Shown here: piece after piece, positions 34,896 through 56,996 of the stretch
Layout: each line of letters begins with the position of its first letter
How positions within the stretch are numbered: the stretch's first letter is position 1
Assembly: GCA_013339895.1 (NCBI GenBank)
Contig: JABACO010000009.1
Coordinates: 9,343,761 to 9,407,760, forward strand
Source: Ephydatia muelleri
Taxonomy: Eukaryota > Porifera > Demospongiae > Spongillida > Spongillidae
Length of the DNA: 64,000 nucleotides
Direction: 5' to 3'
The notes under the pieces: model-generated
Seen by the model: the letters and a program-made list of their open reading frames with translations, nothing else
Database searches by the model: none
Told to the model about the DNA's origin: nothing
Made by a program: the position numbers and the translations under genes

Positions 34896-35566
34896 GGAAA
34901 TATGCAAATCACCACATACAGGAACACAACAATGCACCAAAAATATTTTAACTCACTGAAAGTTTGAGGGTGTTGAAATATCTGCTTTGTTGATCTTCTT
35001 CTTTCCCTTGGGCCTCTGGGCTTTGCCTTGTTGAGGTTGTTGGCAAAGGGCCCGTTGTCATTGGCGGGGACCACTGCTGGACGAATCATGTTATTCGTCT
35101 GGTTGTCCTCAACCTTCCTCTGAGTAGCTGCAAGGATGGAGAAAGAGAGGTGTGTAGATAGAGGATGCATATTGTAATGGTGGGTAGAGAGGAAGAGCAG
35201 AATACCTAATTATAATTGAATATGGATGGATGGGGTGGGGAGGTAAAAATGGTGCAGAAATCGGTATTGAATTTGACCTGAAATTACAAATGCTGTCATT
35301 TTAACATTTGAATAGGGTGGGTATTAAATTACTTCATGCAAAACAAAACCAACTGACTCCTTCAATTCACTATATCTGAGCCTATTCCAGTTGAATCCAG
35401 AGGCCTACATTTCAATTGATTTCAGGGACCAACAACTTCATTCCTCATTAAATGCATGCTATATAATTTGGTGATTCACAGAACAGAATCCCTGTTCATA
35501 GCATGACCACTTCATGTTTGGATAAATGCCATGCGTTTGTGTGATGTTCAATCATGTGTGATGTTC

Positions 35567-38216
35567 ACACACAACACTAGTAATGACACTCACCACACAC
35601 ACACAACACTAGTAATGACACTCACTACACACACAACACTAGTAATGGCACTCACTACACACACAACACTAGTAATGGCACTCACTACACACACACACAA
35701 CACTAGTAATGGCACTCACTACACACACAACACTAGTAATGGCACTCACTACACACACACACAACACTAGTAATGACACTCACTACACACACAACACTAG
35801 TAATGACACTCACTACACACACACACAACACTAGTAATGACACTCACTACACACACAACACTAGTAATGACACTCACCACACACACAACACTAGTAATGG
35901 CACTCACTACACACACACAACACTAGTAATGGCACTCACTACACCCACAACTCTAGTAATGACACTCACTACACACACAACACTAGTAATGACACTCACT
36001 ACACATACAACACTAGTAATGACACTCACTACACCCACAACACTAGTAATGGCACTCACTACACACACAACACTAGTAATGACACTCACTACACACACAA
36101 CACTAGTAATGGCACTCACTACACACACAACACTAGTAATGACACTCACCACACACACAACACTAGTAATGGCACTCACTACACACACAACACTAGTAAT
36201 GACACTCACCAAACACACAACACTAGTAATGGCACTCACTACACACACAACACTCACTACACACACAACACTAGTAATGACACTCACTACACACACAACA
36301 CTAGTAATGGCACTCACTACACACACAACACTAGTAATGACACTACTACACACACAACACTAGTAATGACACTCACTACACCCACAACACTAGTAATGAC
36401 ACTCACTACACACACAACACTAGTAATGACACTCACTACACACACAACACTAGTAATGGCACTCACTACACACACAACACTAGTAATGACACTCACTACA
36501 CACACAACACTAGTAATGGCACTCACTACACACACAACACTAGTAATGACACTCACCAAACACACAACACTAGTAATGGCACTCACTACACACACAACAC
36601 TCACTACACACACAACACTAGTAATGACACTCACTACACACACAACACTAGTAATGACACTCACTACACACACAACACTAGTAATGGCACTCACTACACA
36701 CACAACACTAGTAATGACACTCACTACACACACAACACTAGTAATGACACTCACTACACACACAACACTAGTAATGACACTCACTACACACACAACACTA
36801 GTAATGACACTCACTACACACACAACACTAGTAATGGCACTCACTACACACACAACACTAGTAATGACACTCACTACACACACAACACTAGTAATGACAC
36901 TCACTACACACACAACACTAGTAATGGCACTCACTACACACACAACACTAGTAATGACACTCACTACACACACAACACTAGTAATGACACTCACCACACA
37001 CACAACACTAGTAATGACACTCACCACACACACAACTCTAGTAATGACACTCAGTACACACACAACACTAGTAATGACACTCACTACACATACAACACTA
37101 GTAATGACACTCACTACACACACAACACTAGTAATGGCACTCACTACACACACAACACTAGTAATGACACTCACTACACACACAACACTAGTAATGGCAC
37201 TCACTACACACACAACACTAGTAATGACACTCACTACACACACAACACTAGTAATGACACTCACTACACACACAACACTAGTAATGACACTCACTACACA
37301 CAACACTAGTAATGGCACTCACTACACACACAACACTAGTAATGGCACACTACACACACAACACTAGTAATGACACTCACTACACACACAACACTAGTAA
37401 TGGCACTCACTACACACACAACACTAGTAATGACACTCACTACACACACAACACTAGTAATGACACTCACTACACACACAACACTAGTAATGACACTCAC
37501 TACACACACAACACTAGTAATGACACTCACTACACACACAACACTAGTAATGGCACTCACTACACACACAACACTAGTAATGACACTCACTACACACACA
37601 ACACTAGTAATGACACTCACTACACACACAACACTAGTAATGACACTCACTACACACACAACACTAGTAATGGCACTCACTACACACACAACACTAGTAA
37701 TGGCACTCACTACACACACAACACTAGTAATGACACTCACCACACACACAACACTAGTAATGACACTCACCACACACACAACTCTAGTAATGACACTCAG
37801 TACACACACAACACTAGTAATGACACTCACTACACATACAACACTAGTAATGACACTCACTACACACACAACACTAGTAATGGCACTCACTACACACAAC
37901 ACTAGTAATGACACTCACTACACACACAACACTAGTAATGGCACTCACTACACACACAACACTAGTAATGACACTCACTACACACACAACACTAGTAATG
38001 ACACTCACTACACACACAACACTAGTAATGACACTCACTACACACACAACACTAGTAATGGCACTCACTACACACACAACACTAGTAATGGCACACTACA
38101 CACACAACACTAGTAATGACACTCACTACACACACAACACTAGTAATGGCACTCACTACACACACAACACTAGTAATGACACTCACTACACACACAACAC
38201 TAGTAATGGCACTCAC
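35567..38216. repeat. 30-bp minisatellite, about 88 units, with higher-order repeats
   Basis: Unit CACTCACTACACACACAACA-CTAGTAATGA (30 bp, each with an ACTAGT), with a frequent GACACTC/GGCACTC variant. The first 250 bp has extra CA steps. The 30-bp unit is a multiple of three without stops in several frames, so it yields long artificial frames (TLTTHTTLVM; SVITSVVCVV) on both strands. Not a protein gene. Confidence 0.95.
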
Positions 38217-38378
38217 ATCCTCTCTTGTTCTGATCAAGCTTTGTTTCAATTGCTTTATCGAAGCCCAGTGCTCATTGGACAAATCTCCCCCAACAATAGG
38301 AACACAACCTATCAGCAGTGGCATGTATTGTGACACATGACCTTGCTTTACATCTACAGATTGTAGTCACATAACCAT

Positions 38379-38944
38379 TTGTTCTCAACCAGTGATAGAC
38401 AGCAGTATCTATTCTTCTCCACCACCTCCCCCCCCCCCCAACCCCCCCATTGCAAAGCTACGGCACCCCAAGTCTTCAGCCACACCCTCACCCTCCCCAG
38501 TTACAGGCCCACTTCACCACAGTATGTTGTTCCTTCCAATTCTCCACTACATGCGTCCCTCTCTAACCCCTCCTAAGTCACCTCTGTTCCCACCTGCAAT
38601 GCCCCCCAAGGATCAGGGACAATACATGTCTGGTGGTCAGTCATCAGGTGTTGGACAAACCCCGACCAATGGCATCACCTCCTATACCAGCTCAGCCTAC
38701 TGTTCAATCAGCTCCAGTGGTAATGAATCAATACTATAATATTAAACCAAAACCACAAACATCTCCTCGGCCTACGGTCCAAAATGCTGAGGTTCAAACT
38801 CTACCTCAAATTATGGATTCAAACAACGCCTCAGCCGGCGATTCAAACACCACCTTGTGTATGGTTCAAACATCCTCTCACGTTTGTGACTCAGAAATCA
38901 TCTCAAAGTTAGGTTCAAACATCAATCACCATCTCAGATTGTGA
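38379..38944 (+). other. proline-rich open region of unknown nature
   Basis: Overlapping plus-strand frames rich in P/S/Q (SPLFPPAMPPKDQGQY; IPAQPTVQSAPVVMN; KPKPQTSPRPTVQNAEV). It follows a CAACCAG-type possible acceptor. No domain is recognisable. Could be an exon of a proline-rich protein or chance. Confidence 0.25.
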
Positions 38945-38949
38945 CTCTG

Positions 38950-39566
38950 ACACCTCCACCTGCTCAGCATAAAGACCAAATGTTGCTATGGATTTAAGAA
39001 TCAGTTCAGGGCATTGGCTCCATCCCTTTCCTTTGCAACAAGCAAGTAGGCCACTGTGCCAGATGTAGCTATATTATCATCTCCATCACCACCTTCACTA
39101 AAATTCTGATCAACCACTGCAAAGATCTATAGCCTTACTTTTTCTTCCAGACACTGAAGTCACACATTACATATACAATTATAAAACATGGTAGATATTA
39201 CTTGCCTACTTTCAGAATGAGCATTTATATCTGAGATTAGAGTAGTTAACGAGAAAAAATTGCCATTGCCCTTTTAAATTTATTGCCTAAACAGGCTGCT
39301 CAATATGTGTGCATTGAATTTTAAATCAAATTACCTCTTAGCATTTATTCAGGTTTCTAAATCATTTCAATTACCAAACCATACATTATTTACAAAACAG
39401 ATGTTCTAATAATGATGATGCACAAAGAGAGCTACTCAATAAATCTTGTGTTCTACAGTCCAGTTCTTTATCGATAGTATTGGCAACTTGTTTTACCTAA
39501 CGTCATTGGCAATTTTCTACTTACAGTGCCACTACCTTCAATGAAACTAGTGTAGTAATTAAAACT
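38950..39566. other. intergenic, no gene seen
   Basis: AT-rich DNA just downstream of the S8 stop codon on the opposite strand. Confidence 0.4.
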
Positions 39567-48557
<8,991 letters not shown>

Positions 48558-48559
48558 AG

Positions 48560-50190
48560 TATCTGTGCGGATAGAATGATTGTAACTAAAGCCTTGGTGC
48601 TCTAAAGGCTATAAGGACAGGACAGAAATAAGCATACCTTCTGATCTCAAATTCAGGGTTGTAGCGGTTACAGGTTTTTGTCCAGAGCATAAGTTATTAA
48701 TTGAACAATTTATTAAACGATTTGAAAAAAAATTCGTGTTTAGTGTCATGATTGACAAGTGTGCCTGTTTTACAGCCCTATTTCATGACTTCAAAATGAT
48801 ATAGTTGCTCAGCTTCTGGGGCACCACCCCGATGGGGGCCGGAGTGAGATAATACATGTAGAGGATTGGAAACCAACAACGCACGTGTATACTCTCTATA
48901 TGCACTGCGCGCGGCGGACAGGGCTATCTAGTGAGAATCGCACCTTAAAATGTGCAAAATCTCTAGAAAAGGAGGGAGCAGAGTTACATATTTTGTCAAA
49001 TTCAGTAGAATTGTAAGATAGTAAAGGCATGAGGGAATACAGTTCTACGATATTTATTTATTGTGAACCTCGTCGATTTTATATGCCTTGTCTTCGGGTA
49101 TGCCATCTAGACACGTGGTCTTTGTGGACCTCCATGGACTTTCCTATTAGAGATCTGTTATTCATTGTTGCTTCTACAGGTAGATCTCGAACTTTTGCGT
49201 GGCGTAGTGGCGGTGTGGAGAGCTCCTGTCAAGCAGAACGCGTGTTTCAGGCTCTGGTTTGACTTTTTAGGTCCATTACTTTTTGCATCTTGATCGCAGT
49301 GTTGGCTGGAAAGACATCATTTAAGGTGTTGATAATGCATATTCTGGCTATTATCTAGTCGGGCGGGCCCTACTACAGTGGTGACAAGAATTTGTGCAGA
49401 GCTGTTATGTAATATTGTTGTGAATATCATTATATTATACATACACATTAAAGTGTTAGGTTACGTGGTAATGATATCGTTTACACCACGTGTACACTGT
49501 ACTGTTTTTAAAATACTTGCCTGGTCTTTCATTAGTGCCAGAAATTGAGTCACCACCACACGGCTGTTACAATTGCATTGAAACGTGGACATTAGGCCCA
49601 CACCCACTATGAATGTTAATTACCTAGCAACATGACTAATTAACTCCCTAGCAACACATGTAATCCGGAAAGCAGGATTTTTAAAGCACACCTTTCACAA
49701 TATCTACAATTTGATGGCACAGCTATGTGCAGCGAAGCATTTGAAACACAATGATACCAATTTCATTGCCTGTCTATTTATTCTAAAAAGAGCCATCCGG
49801 TTCAAAGATTAATGGTACAGCGTGGGTACCCACGAATCGCACGGGTTTGTGACAAATCCCGCCTTATTTTTTGTTACTAAAATATTGTCATAGGAGGTGA
49901 AGAGGTTGTTTCAGTTGTTTTTGTTGTCGTTAGGCTCCCACGCGCGCTCGTGAGCAAGTATTTTGTCCGCTGAATATGTCAAACTGCGCCGCCATTTGGA
50001 TTTAATATTCATGTTTTAATCTTTTTCCTTGTCCTTGTCACTGGCCGCGGTACTGCAGTTGATCCATATGGTGTGGGACATTGAGGTAGTGCTCCTTCAT
50101 TATGCTTTTTAGCTTTAGTTTAAATTTTGCATGAATTGATTCAGCTCCCTGCTCTCCCATTAAGCCACAGCCTGCTTGGTGTGTTGACAT
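48560..50190. other. upstream region of the CARD-S8 gene
   Basis: No shared upstream block with copies A and C beyond about 60 bp. No gene recognised; a short open frame at 49029-49262 has no features. Confidence 0.4.
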
Positions 50191-51709
50191 CCATGCACTT
50201 CACCATGTGATCCTTCAGGAGATGCATTTTTACAGTTCTTTTCATACCCCCAAATGTGCTGTCCTACCCCAGCTTGCTTCAACCACCTGTAAGGAAGTTA
50301 AGGGAAAGTTATGGTTATCTACGCACATACTCCCCTTGGTCTCGATTTGTGCAAACTTCTGGGTATTGAGAAACTCAACACAACAGCCTACCACCCTCAG
50401 TGTAATGGGATGGTCGAATACTTTAATAGGACCCTCAAGGGAATGTAGAGAAAGCATGCTGCCAAGTTTGGTAAGCAGTGGGACAGGTACCTGCCTGGAC
50501 TTTTACGGGCTTATCAGAACACCCCACATGAGTCCACTGGAGAGTAGCCATCTTTCTTGTTGTTTGGCATTGACCTGCAGTCACCAACAGAAGCTGCTCT
50601 CTTGCCTCCAACAACTCCAACAGAGGCTGGAATGGAGATCACTGATTACAGGCAGGAAGTAACCACATCATTGTCCTCAGCTAGAGAAGAGCTCTGCCAA
50701 AGCAATCCAGGAGGCGCAATTGAAGTACAAGACGAAGTATGACAGAACCCTACATGAAAAACCACATCAGTTGGCAGTGAGGGATTGGGTGTTAGTCTAT
50801 TTTCCCCAGGAAGAAAGTGAAGCAGGAAGGAAACTGTTGCGCCCACGCCATGGGCCACATCGGGTGACTGAGATCAGTGGACCAGATGTTTCTATAACCA
50901 AAGGATACTTTCCTCAGAAGGCATCATTCAGCGTCATCAGCTACGACCCATGACCAGTGGAATTTCCAGCTGGATACTACTGGTATGGGACAAAGAGAGC
51001 AGGACCAGGACGTCCCTCAAAATGGATTGGGAATCTGTTTAGTAATCCTCCTCGGGCAGTAGGAACCAGTGACGACCCTCCCACCAGTTATGACCCTCCC
51101 ACCAGTGACGACCCTCCCACCAGTGATGACCCTCCCACCAGTGATGACCCTCCCACCAGTGATGACCCTCCCACCAGTGATGACCCTCCCACCCATGACG
51201 ACCCTCCCACCAGTGATGACCCTCCCACCAGTGATGACCCTCCCACCAATTATGACCCTCCCACCAATGACGACCCTCCCACCAGTGACGACCCTCCCAC
51301 CAGTGACGACCCTCCCACCAATGACGACCCTCCCACCAGTGACGACCCTCCCACCAGTGATGACACTCCCACCAGTGATGACCCTCCCACCCAAGATGAC
51401 CCTCCCACCTGTGATGACCCTTCCACCAGTGATGACCCTCCCACCAGTGACGACCCTTCCACCAGTGATGACCCTCCCACCAATGATGGCCCTCCCACCA
51501 GTGATGACCCTCCCACCAGTGATGACCCTCCCACCAGTGATGACCCTCTCCTTGGAGTCAAACTCCCCAACTTAACACAAGCTAGAAATGAGCCAGTTCA
51601 GTTATCAGGTAAAAGCTGTTACAACTTGAGAGATAGAAAGCCAAAGAGCAAGAGACGAGCAAGTAAGAGACTTGGTGATGTAACGGGGTTGTGCAATGTA
51701 TGTGTATGA
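50190..51709 (+). pseudogene. Ty3/gypsy integrase and pol C-terminal fragment
   Basis: Integrase core pieces LLGIEKLNTTAYHPQCNG and MVEYFNRTLKGM then LRAYQNTPHESTGE and LLFGIDLQSPTEAALLP, with in-frame TAGs at about 50446 and 50546 and a shift near 50735. Then the C-terminal part KYKTKYDRTLHEKPHQL, VRDWVLVYFPQEESE, LRPRHGPHRVTEI and YWYGTKRAGPGRPSKWI. It ends in the SDDPPT repeat and a basic tail. Gag, protease and RT are absent here; the 43740-45110 fragment may be the same family. Confidence 0.85.
51067..51547 (+). repeat. 18-bp minisatellite encoding SDDPPT units
   Basis: About 26 tandem copies of AGTGATGACCCTCCCACC with GAC/GAT, AAT and other variants. Units stay in frame with the gypsy pol C-terminus and no stop interrupts the array. 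Variants are mostly synonymous or conservative (D/Y, S/N/H/Q). Confidence 0.9.
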
Positions 51710-51714
51710 CATAA

Positions 51715-52010
51715 TACATGGGGAGAGGCGGGGGGTGGGGGGGGGGGACACGGGTTCCAACATCTCATATACCATGCAGTCCTCATTTGTGTGGTTGCTT
51801 CATTAGAATGTGACAATGATGCAGCATCAATGGTAATGCCAAAGGCATCCTGAAGCTGCTGCTTTTCTTTCACCTTTTGTTATCTTTGATATGATAATAA
51901 TGTCTTTTTATACTGATCTAATTATACTGTATACACAGCGTTCGTTATTAATATTGTATACATGTATATTAGATACATGTGTATTAATAATAGAGGATCA
52001 GTTCTTACAA
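51715..52010. other. intergenic with G-run
   Basis: GGCGGGGGGTGGGGGG tract at 51727-51748, then AT-rich DNA before DD exon D. No gene. Confidence 0.5.
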
Positions 52011-53429
52011 TTACTTCTTTCTCTGCAAAGCAATTTCACGTATTTTCTCAGCTGCTCCTTGCTCACTCAGCCTCTTCAGTACCTCGCTCAGCCTTTCATA
52101 GGTGGCAGCACTTCCATCCTTCCGGATCCATTTCCTCAGAAATGACTTCCTTTGATCTGCAGGTGCTCTATTATTGTTCTCAATGTCGTCAATATCCAGC
52201 TGTCCCATGCCAAGGTTACTTGCCACTGTTTGCCACTCTGCCAGCTCCCCTGAAATCTGTGCAATGTCAGCATCTTGTATTTTACCTGTGGATAAAATAC
52301 CTTGTTTAACAGTACAGAATGCTTTTTAACTCATTTAATCTTTTAACATTGATGATGGTTTAAAATGTGTACCCAGATTGGTGCAATGTGTCTCTAAAGT
52401 TTGCACTCATATGGCTGTATGGCCTGTGCCTCCATGAGGACATCCCTTCCCAGGACACCCATATGCTCTCCATGGTGAGGTCACATCATGGGCTTCAATA
52501 CTCAAGCACATAAGCTGTATACACAGTCATGTCCATTTGGGCATGTACTTGCTTTAATCCTATAGAAGTACATGTGTTATGTTTTTAAGTGTTTAAGTGC
52601 AGCTTGTATGCTTCAAGGTTTCTGCCCTTACTGATCATTATGCTTGCTACGTTGGAATGGCATAGAATCACTGGATTCACCCTGCGGTTGGGAGAGGGAT
52701 GTGTCTATTCTACTCAGCTGGAACATCCGGGGAAACAGTGAGCAATTAAATTAGACAATCCACTGAATTACACTTGGTGTTTCATAACTTATTTTTCTGC
52801 AGACCTGAAATGCTCACTTTTCGTTGCTAACGACAATTAATAGTCCCTGAATGTGGCTAAACATGACCACATGAAACATCTGGGCTGCTTCATCTCATAC
52901 ATCCACAGCCACTATATAGTTAGTTACCCGTGTTTATCAACAAGAAACTCATGCATGAATTATTACTCTAGAACATTCGTGTTTACAGACATATGATCAA
53001 TTTCACTCCAGGGGTGGCAAATGTTGACTCAGGAATAAATTAATGCCATAACCACACAACCCTGGATTATCCAGTCTATAAAAGTAATTTGTACCCAAGC
53101 TGGGTTTTTTTACATCCAAAAGAGAATAATAAAAGGTATGGTCTGAAGGGTAGTGCATCCAATAATGCACTAGCTTTAAAGGGCAGGAGTAACTTCTGTC
53201 AAGTGGCACCATGCATCTGTACATGTATATCATAAGAGACATTCTCGATACAGGATGCTTATAGCAGCAAAACTCACAAAACCAGCCAAATTTTACTACA
53301 CTAGCTGGCAGCAAGAATAGTAGCAATGCACATATAAATTATATTCCACATCAGATTTACCACTTAGTGGGCCAGCAGCTGCATCAACAGATGTGCCAAC
53401 AGAGGGTTGCTGCTGCATTCCAAGTTTTG
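52011..53429 (-). CDS. Death-domain gene, copy D (CARD exon missing)
   Basis: SVGT linker exon 53361-53429 (69 nt, KLGMQQQPSVGTSVDAAAGP) and Death-domain exon 52011-52285 (275 nt to stop; ADIAQISGELAEW, VASNLGMGQLDIDDIENNN, RKSFLRKWIRKDG, YERLSEVLKRLSEQGAAEKI). Phases 1-1 and 1-stop are intact. The CARD exon is lost: homology ends near 54346 just where it should begin. Either a dead 5'-truncated copy or one driven from another start. Confidence 0.6.
52365..52740. repeat. recurring intron module (copy D)
   Basis: Same block as 2480-2900 with small deletions, in the intron between linker and DD. Confidence 0.7.
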
Positions 53430-53514
53430 CTAGTAGGAAACACATACATGGGTCGATGCAGCTCAAATACAGATATATATACTTTTGTCCTAGACCACAT
53501 TCCTTACACATTAA

Positions 53515-55390
53515 AATAGAGTGAAATGGGCTAGCTATACAGAAAGTCTAGATATGCAGACAAATAATGAGATTTCTATCTGTTACTACCACCTAGAGTA
53601 CTTTCATATCTGTGTAAACACAATATAAGTGTTAGAGAGCTCTCTTGGCCTATATGAATATATGAATAGTAATGATTTTTAAAATTATGGTTTCAAAATC
53701 AAACATGTTATGAAATGCTTATAAAATCTTTTTAAAATACACATTTGAGGCCAAGGTGACTGTAATATGGATGTTACTCCGCAGCTTACCCTCATTTACA
53801 CAGAGTACTGCACATGGAAGGTGGGAAGTTCTAACAAATATGTGTACACGGACACTCTAAAAGTGCTCTTCCAGCATATCATCAGTGCATGCCATGACTT
53901 CAGTGAAATAGATCTGCCTTAAGGTTAGCTGCATGACAAGGTTACAAGCTCAGGAGCACAGAAGGGAGAATCCTTATCTATATACACATATGTCTGCCAG
54001 TGCTAAATATAATCTTGTGTCCTAAGTTCCTGATATGCCCTATGTGCATTTTGTCACAAGAATATATAAGAATAATAAGTCTCCTAACCATTCTGAAATC
54101 AAAACAATCTTTGTTTCTATTCTTTAAAAATGAAAGCTTTTTCATAATATCTTAAATGCTGGGCTTTTATCTGATACTGACACATCATCTATCACTTGTA
54201 ACTGAAACTGTCATCAATTGTTACTTGTTATTGCATGAAAGATTCATTCACAAAACTAAATCTTTTGCCATGCAGGATTGTAGATTGTCCTAACAGATGC
54301 CATTAATAAGATAGCTATTAACAGATCATACATATTCATTCAAAATTTGGTCCCATTAGCGACAGAGTAAAGAACCTGGAGTACATATTAAATGAACATC
54401 TATTAAGTACCAAGCCACAATTAGTAGCTGCCCCCCCCCCCCCCCCCCAGCTAAGAGAATAAAGAACACTAAGCCCCTGTAGCCCTGCACAACCTCAATA
54501 AAGTTGCAGAAGGGCTGGGTCATACATGTTACATGGCAGTTGTTCTTTGACAATTCTTTTTTTTAATTATATAATACCTCCAGCACTCCCAATAGTTTAC
54601 TTAGACCCTCCAAAACAAAAGACAAAAAATGGCGGTTTTTCAAAGGCTTAAAGACTGCTTCAGAAAATTCGTCACTGTTAGCCTTTAGCAAAAACATATA
54701 GCACATCCTATGTGCTTTACCAAGACAGTCGTTGTTTGATGTGTCTCAGTTCCTGACCTGAGCATTTTAAACACACGAGGTCGGCGTTCACGATGCGTAA
54801 GTAAGTCAATTGCTACTGTATTGAGTGTATTGAGGTCCTATACGGACAGCTAACTATGTAAGGGTGCGTGATTGCAATAAAGGTGGGTTTTATGTGTTAG
54901 TGCAGAGCACGACATCGGTTGTCTGGTTGAATTACGCAACCGTTTCAATACACAACCGAAAGTTTTTTCTCGGTACACTAGTGTATACAATCCGCAACAG
55001 GATGTCTACGACCTTGTTACGATAAATGTTTAACAATCCGATACAGTCCCGGCGGGCAATCACCCGATAGGCTACTGTTAACCACAGACTGTATAGAACC
55101 TGTCAACAACCTGGAACGGGATCGTAAACAACCTGCAACAAGCCGTTAAATTCCTTGTATGGGCCTTTGACTGCCGTAACTATTGTTAATGATTAGTTGT
55201 TTGTTTTTAATATACAATAAATATTACAACAGTACAACAGTTGTGTCCAATCGTGTTCAAACACAAGATTGGTATTTGCTACCTCTTCCCATTCAACCAT
55301 ATTGTAAGCTTGAGTGTCTTTAAATTTGCAGGAGTCTTGACATTCATGAGGCAGCCATCGTTATTCTCGTGCTGTCCACAGTGAACAGTG
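53515..55390. other. 5' side of module D and unassigned DNA
   Basis: 53700-54000 matches the flank blocks of copies A, C and E. 54290-54346 matches the 3' edge of the CARD exon's intron, then the similarity stops. A C19 run at 54431-54449 follows. 54550-55390 shows no gene. Confidence 0.45.
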
Positions 55391-55396
55391 TATGTG

Positions 55397-56996
55397 TCAG
55401 AGCGAACAGTGTTCAACGTTGTTCAAGCATTGCTGTCCATTGGATAGCTTGAAGGTTTCAAAACCTTGTACAAGGCACAATGTATGTTCTGACTTGGGTT
55501 TAATAGTTGCCACAAGCTGACCATATGTGAACTGCAATAACCAATAAATGAACATGATTAGTAACACCAAACATAGCTTTACCTGACAGAATGATGGGTG
55601 CAATTTCACATAGTCTCCAGAATGAACCAATTCTGAGCTCTGAGAGACGACTGCTCTGTATTGGTGTATGTCACCATCCATGACACCCATGTGCACAATT
55701 ACACCAAATGGAGGATCCTGCTGCTCAAATTCCATGCGTTGCAGTACAATGGATCTTGAGTGCATTGAATGGACCATGGTAGGAAGTTGCCTATGGCATG
55801 GGCAGCCAATAGTCACATAACATCCTTTACACAGAAAGCCACTCACCATCCGTGCTGTGCCTGGCTTATAAATGTCTCTATTGGCTTTCAAAACCTTGCT
55901 CGGTACCGAATTCAAAAACTCTGAACCTGGTCTGAGCTGTAAAGGTCTTGAAGGCCTTTGCTGCACCTGTGATAAAGTGGCAGTTATACACAGATGCACA
56001 TGCATATTAGACCACCTTTCATTGCTGTCATAATAGCATCCATTACATATGTAGTGCAAGTGCTCAACAATGGCAAAGTGATTTGCATTATCCCGACTAG
56101 GAGCTTGCTTATTGCTGTGGATGTTTTGCAAACGTACAGTGGAGTTAAATCATTCACACCTAACAGTAAGGCAATACATTTATATACATGGACATATGTA
56201 AGGACTTACAGTTCTGCACTAAAGGTGGATGAAGGACCATAGTTCTTCATTCTCTCAACAAGATGCAGAAGGTAACGAACCTTCTGCTTGTGCAACAGTT
56301 TTGGCATAAAGGTTCTTACGGAGTGCACAAAATCTATGCATATCTGCTGCCATGCATTTGCCTCAGTAGGATCAAAGAAATCGCAATATGCTATATGTGA
56401 AACACCTACCAGAAATAATGAAGTACCATATGAGATACACATTCACTTAGAATACATTGTGTACTTACTTTTGACAAAGCCAGTAACACTTTCCGTTCTC
56501 CCTCTCCAATGTACGGACTTATTATAAACAGAGCCATCTGAGACCAGGCCTTGTAGTCTCTCCCAACAAATGATTTGTAATGATAGCACAAATTTCCGTG
56601 AATTTTCACACGAAATCCAGAACAGCTAATGCTGTGATCCGAGTAAGTATTTCTGCTTTTTGCACTTTGGACAAGGTGGGCATTACGTCTTTCAAGAAAT
56701 ACTTGCAAGCACCCATTAGAATGGTATGTAATACTTGTATCGGTAGATATGTGCATAGAGAATGGTGTTCATAGCATTAGTGCTTTACATAATGATCTCA
56801 CCTGTATATAATTACCTGGTACATGCAACATTGGATTGCTGTCCTCTCTAACACCAAAAAACAATGTACGGGGATCTGCTTGTAATTGTTGTGTTGGTTG
56901 AGAAAGAATCACTTCCATCTGCAATAGAGAGTTCTGTATCGTCCTTCCGGTAGATATCAAGTGTGGAGAAGCTAGCATCTCTGTCAGCCTACATTT
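55397..56996 (-). pseudogene. transposon-like multi-exon gene, decayed
   Basis: Minus-strand exons about 56812-56996, 56469-56735, 56206-56405, 55985-56159 and 55397-55970. Landmarks: NLCYHYKSFVGRDYKAWSQM, FIISPYIGEGERKVLLALSK, HIAYCDFFDPTEANAWQQIC, FMPKLLHKQKVRYLLHLVE, NYGPSSTFSAE, and NKQAPSRDNANHFAIVEHL-HYIC. The NxQAPSRDxAxxFA...LRxI pattern after LHLxxxxxxxGPxxxFxxE recalls a large transposon-like family I know from basidiomycetes and some animals; no firm name. Breaks: exon 2 halves are in different frames (near 56625) and a TGA follows the exon 4 acceptor. Confidence 0.5.

Larger units (their letters stand above)
33280..35127 (-). pseudogene. WASP-like gene, copy 2 (N-terminus missing)
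   Basis: Exons: basic region 34957-35127 (KGKKKINKADISTPSNF), CRIB 34700-34745 (QHLSHVGFDPSTGNFD), GBD plus proline-rich 34249-34572 (SSEWKQLLDYVGVTHEQL, FIYNFVEEHGGIEVA), proline-rich plus WH2 34031-34198 (NLLSSIRAGIQLKT), C-region 33420-33525 and acidic tail 33280-33338 ending DEDEWSE-stop. Junction phases agree from CRIB on to GBD and from WH2 to the stop. WASP/N-WASP links Cdc42 to Arp2/3 actin branching. Damage: the basic exon changes frame before the KKK stretch, and the GBD frame does not continue into the PPPPSRGG proline-rich frame. WH1 is absent; the 30-bp minisatellite lies where it might have been. Confidence 0.65.

Noticed and set aside
35567-38216. CRISPR-like array
   Set aside because: Units are directly adjacent with no unique spacers and the genome is animal; it is a minisatellite.
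35531-38333. Very long open frames on both strands (TLTTHTTLVM and SVITSVVCVV repeats)
   Set aside because: They are an effect of a stop-free 30-bp tandem unit; both strands and several frames are open at once.
49029-49262. 77-codon plus-strand frame before the CARD-S8 gene
   Set aside because: No recognisable motif, splice context or duplicate; consistent with chance.
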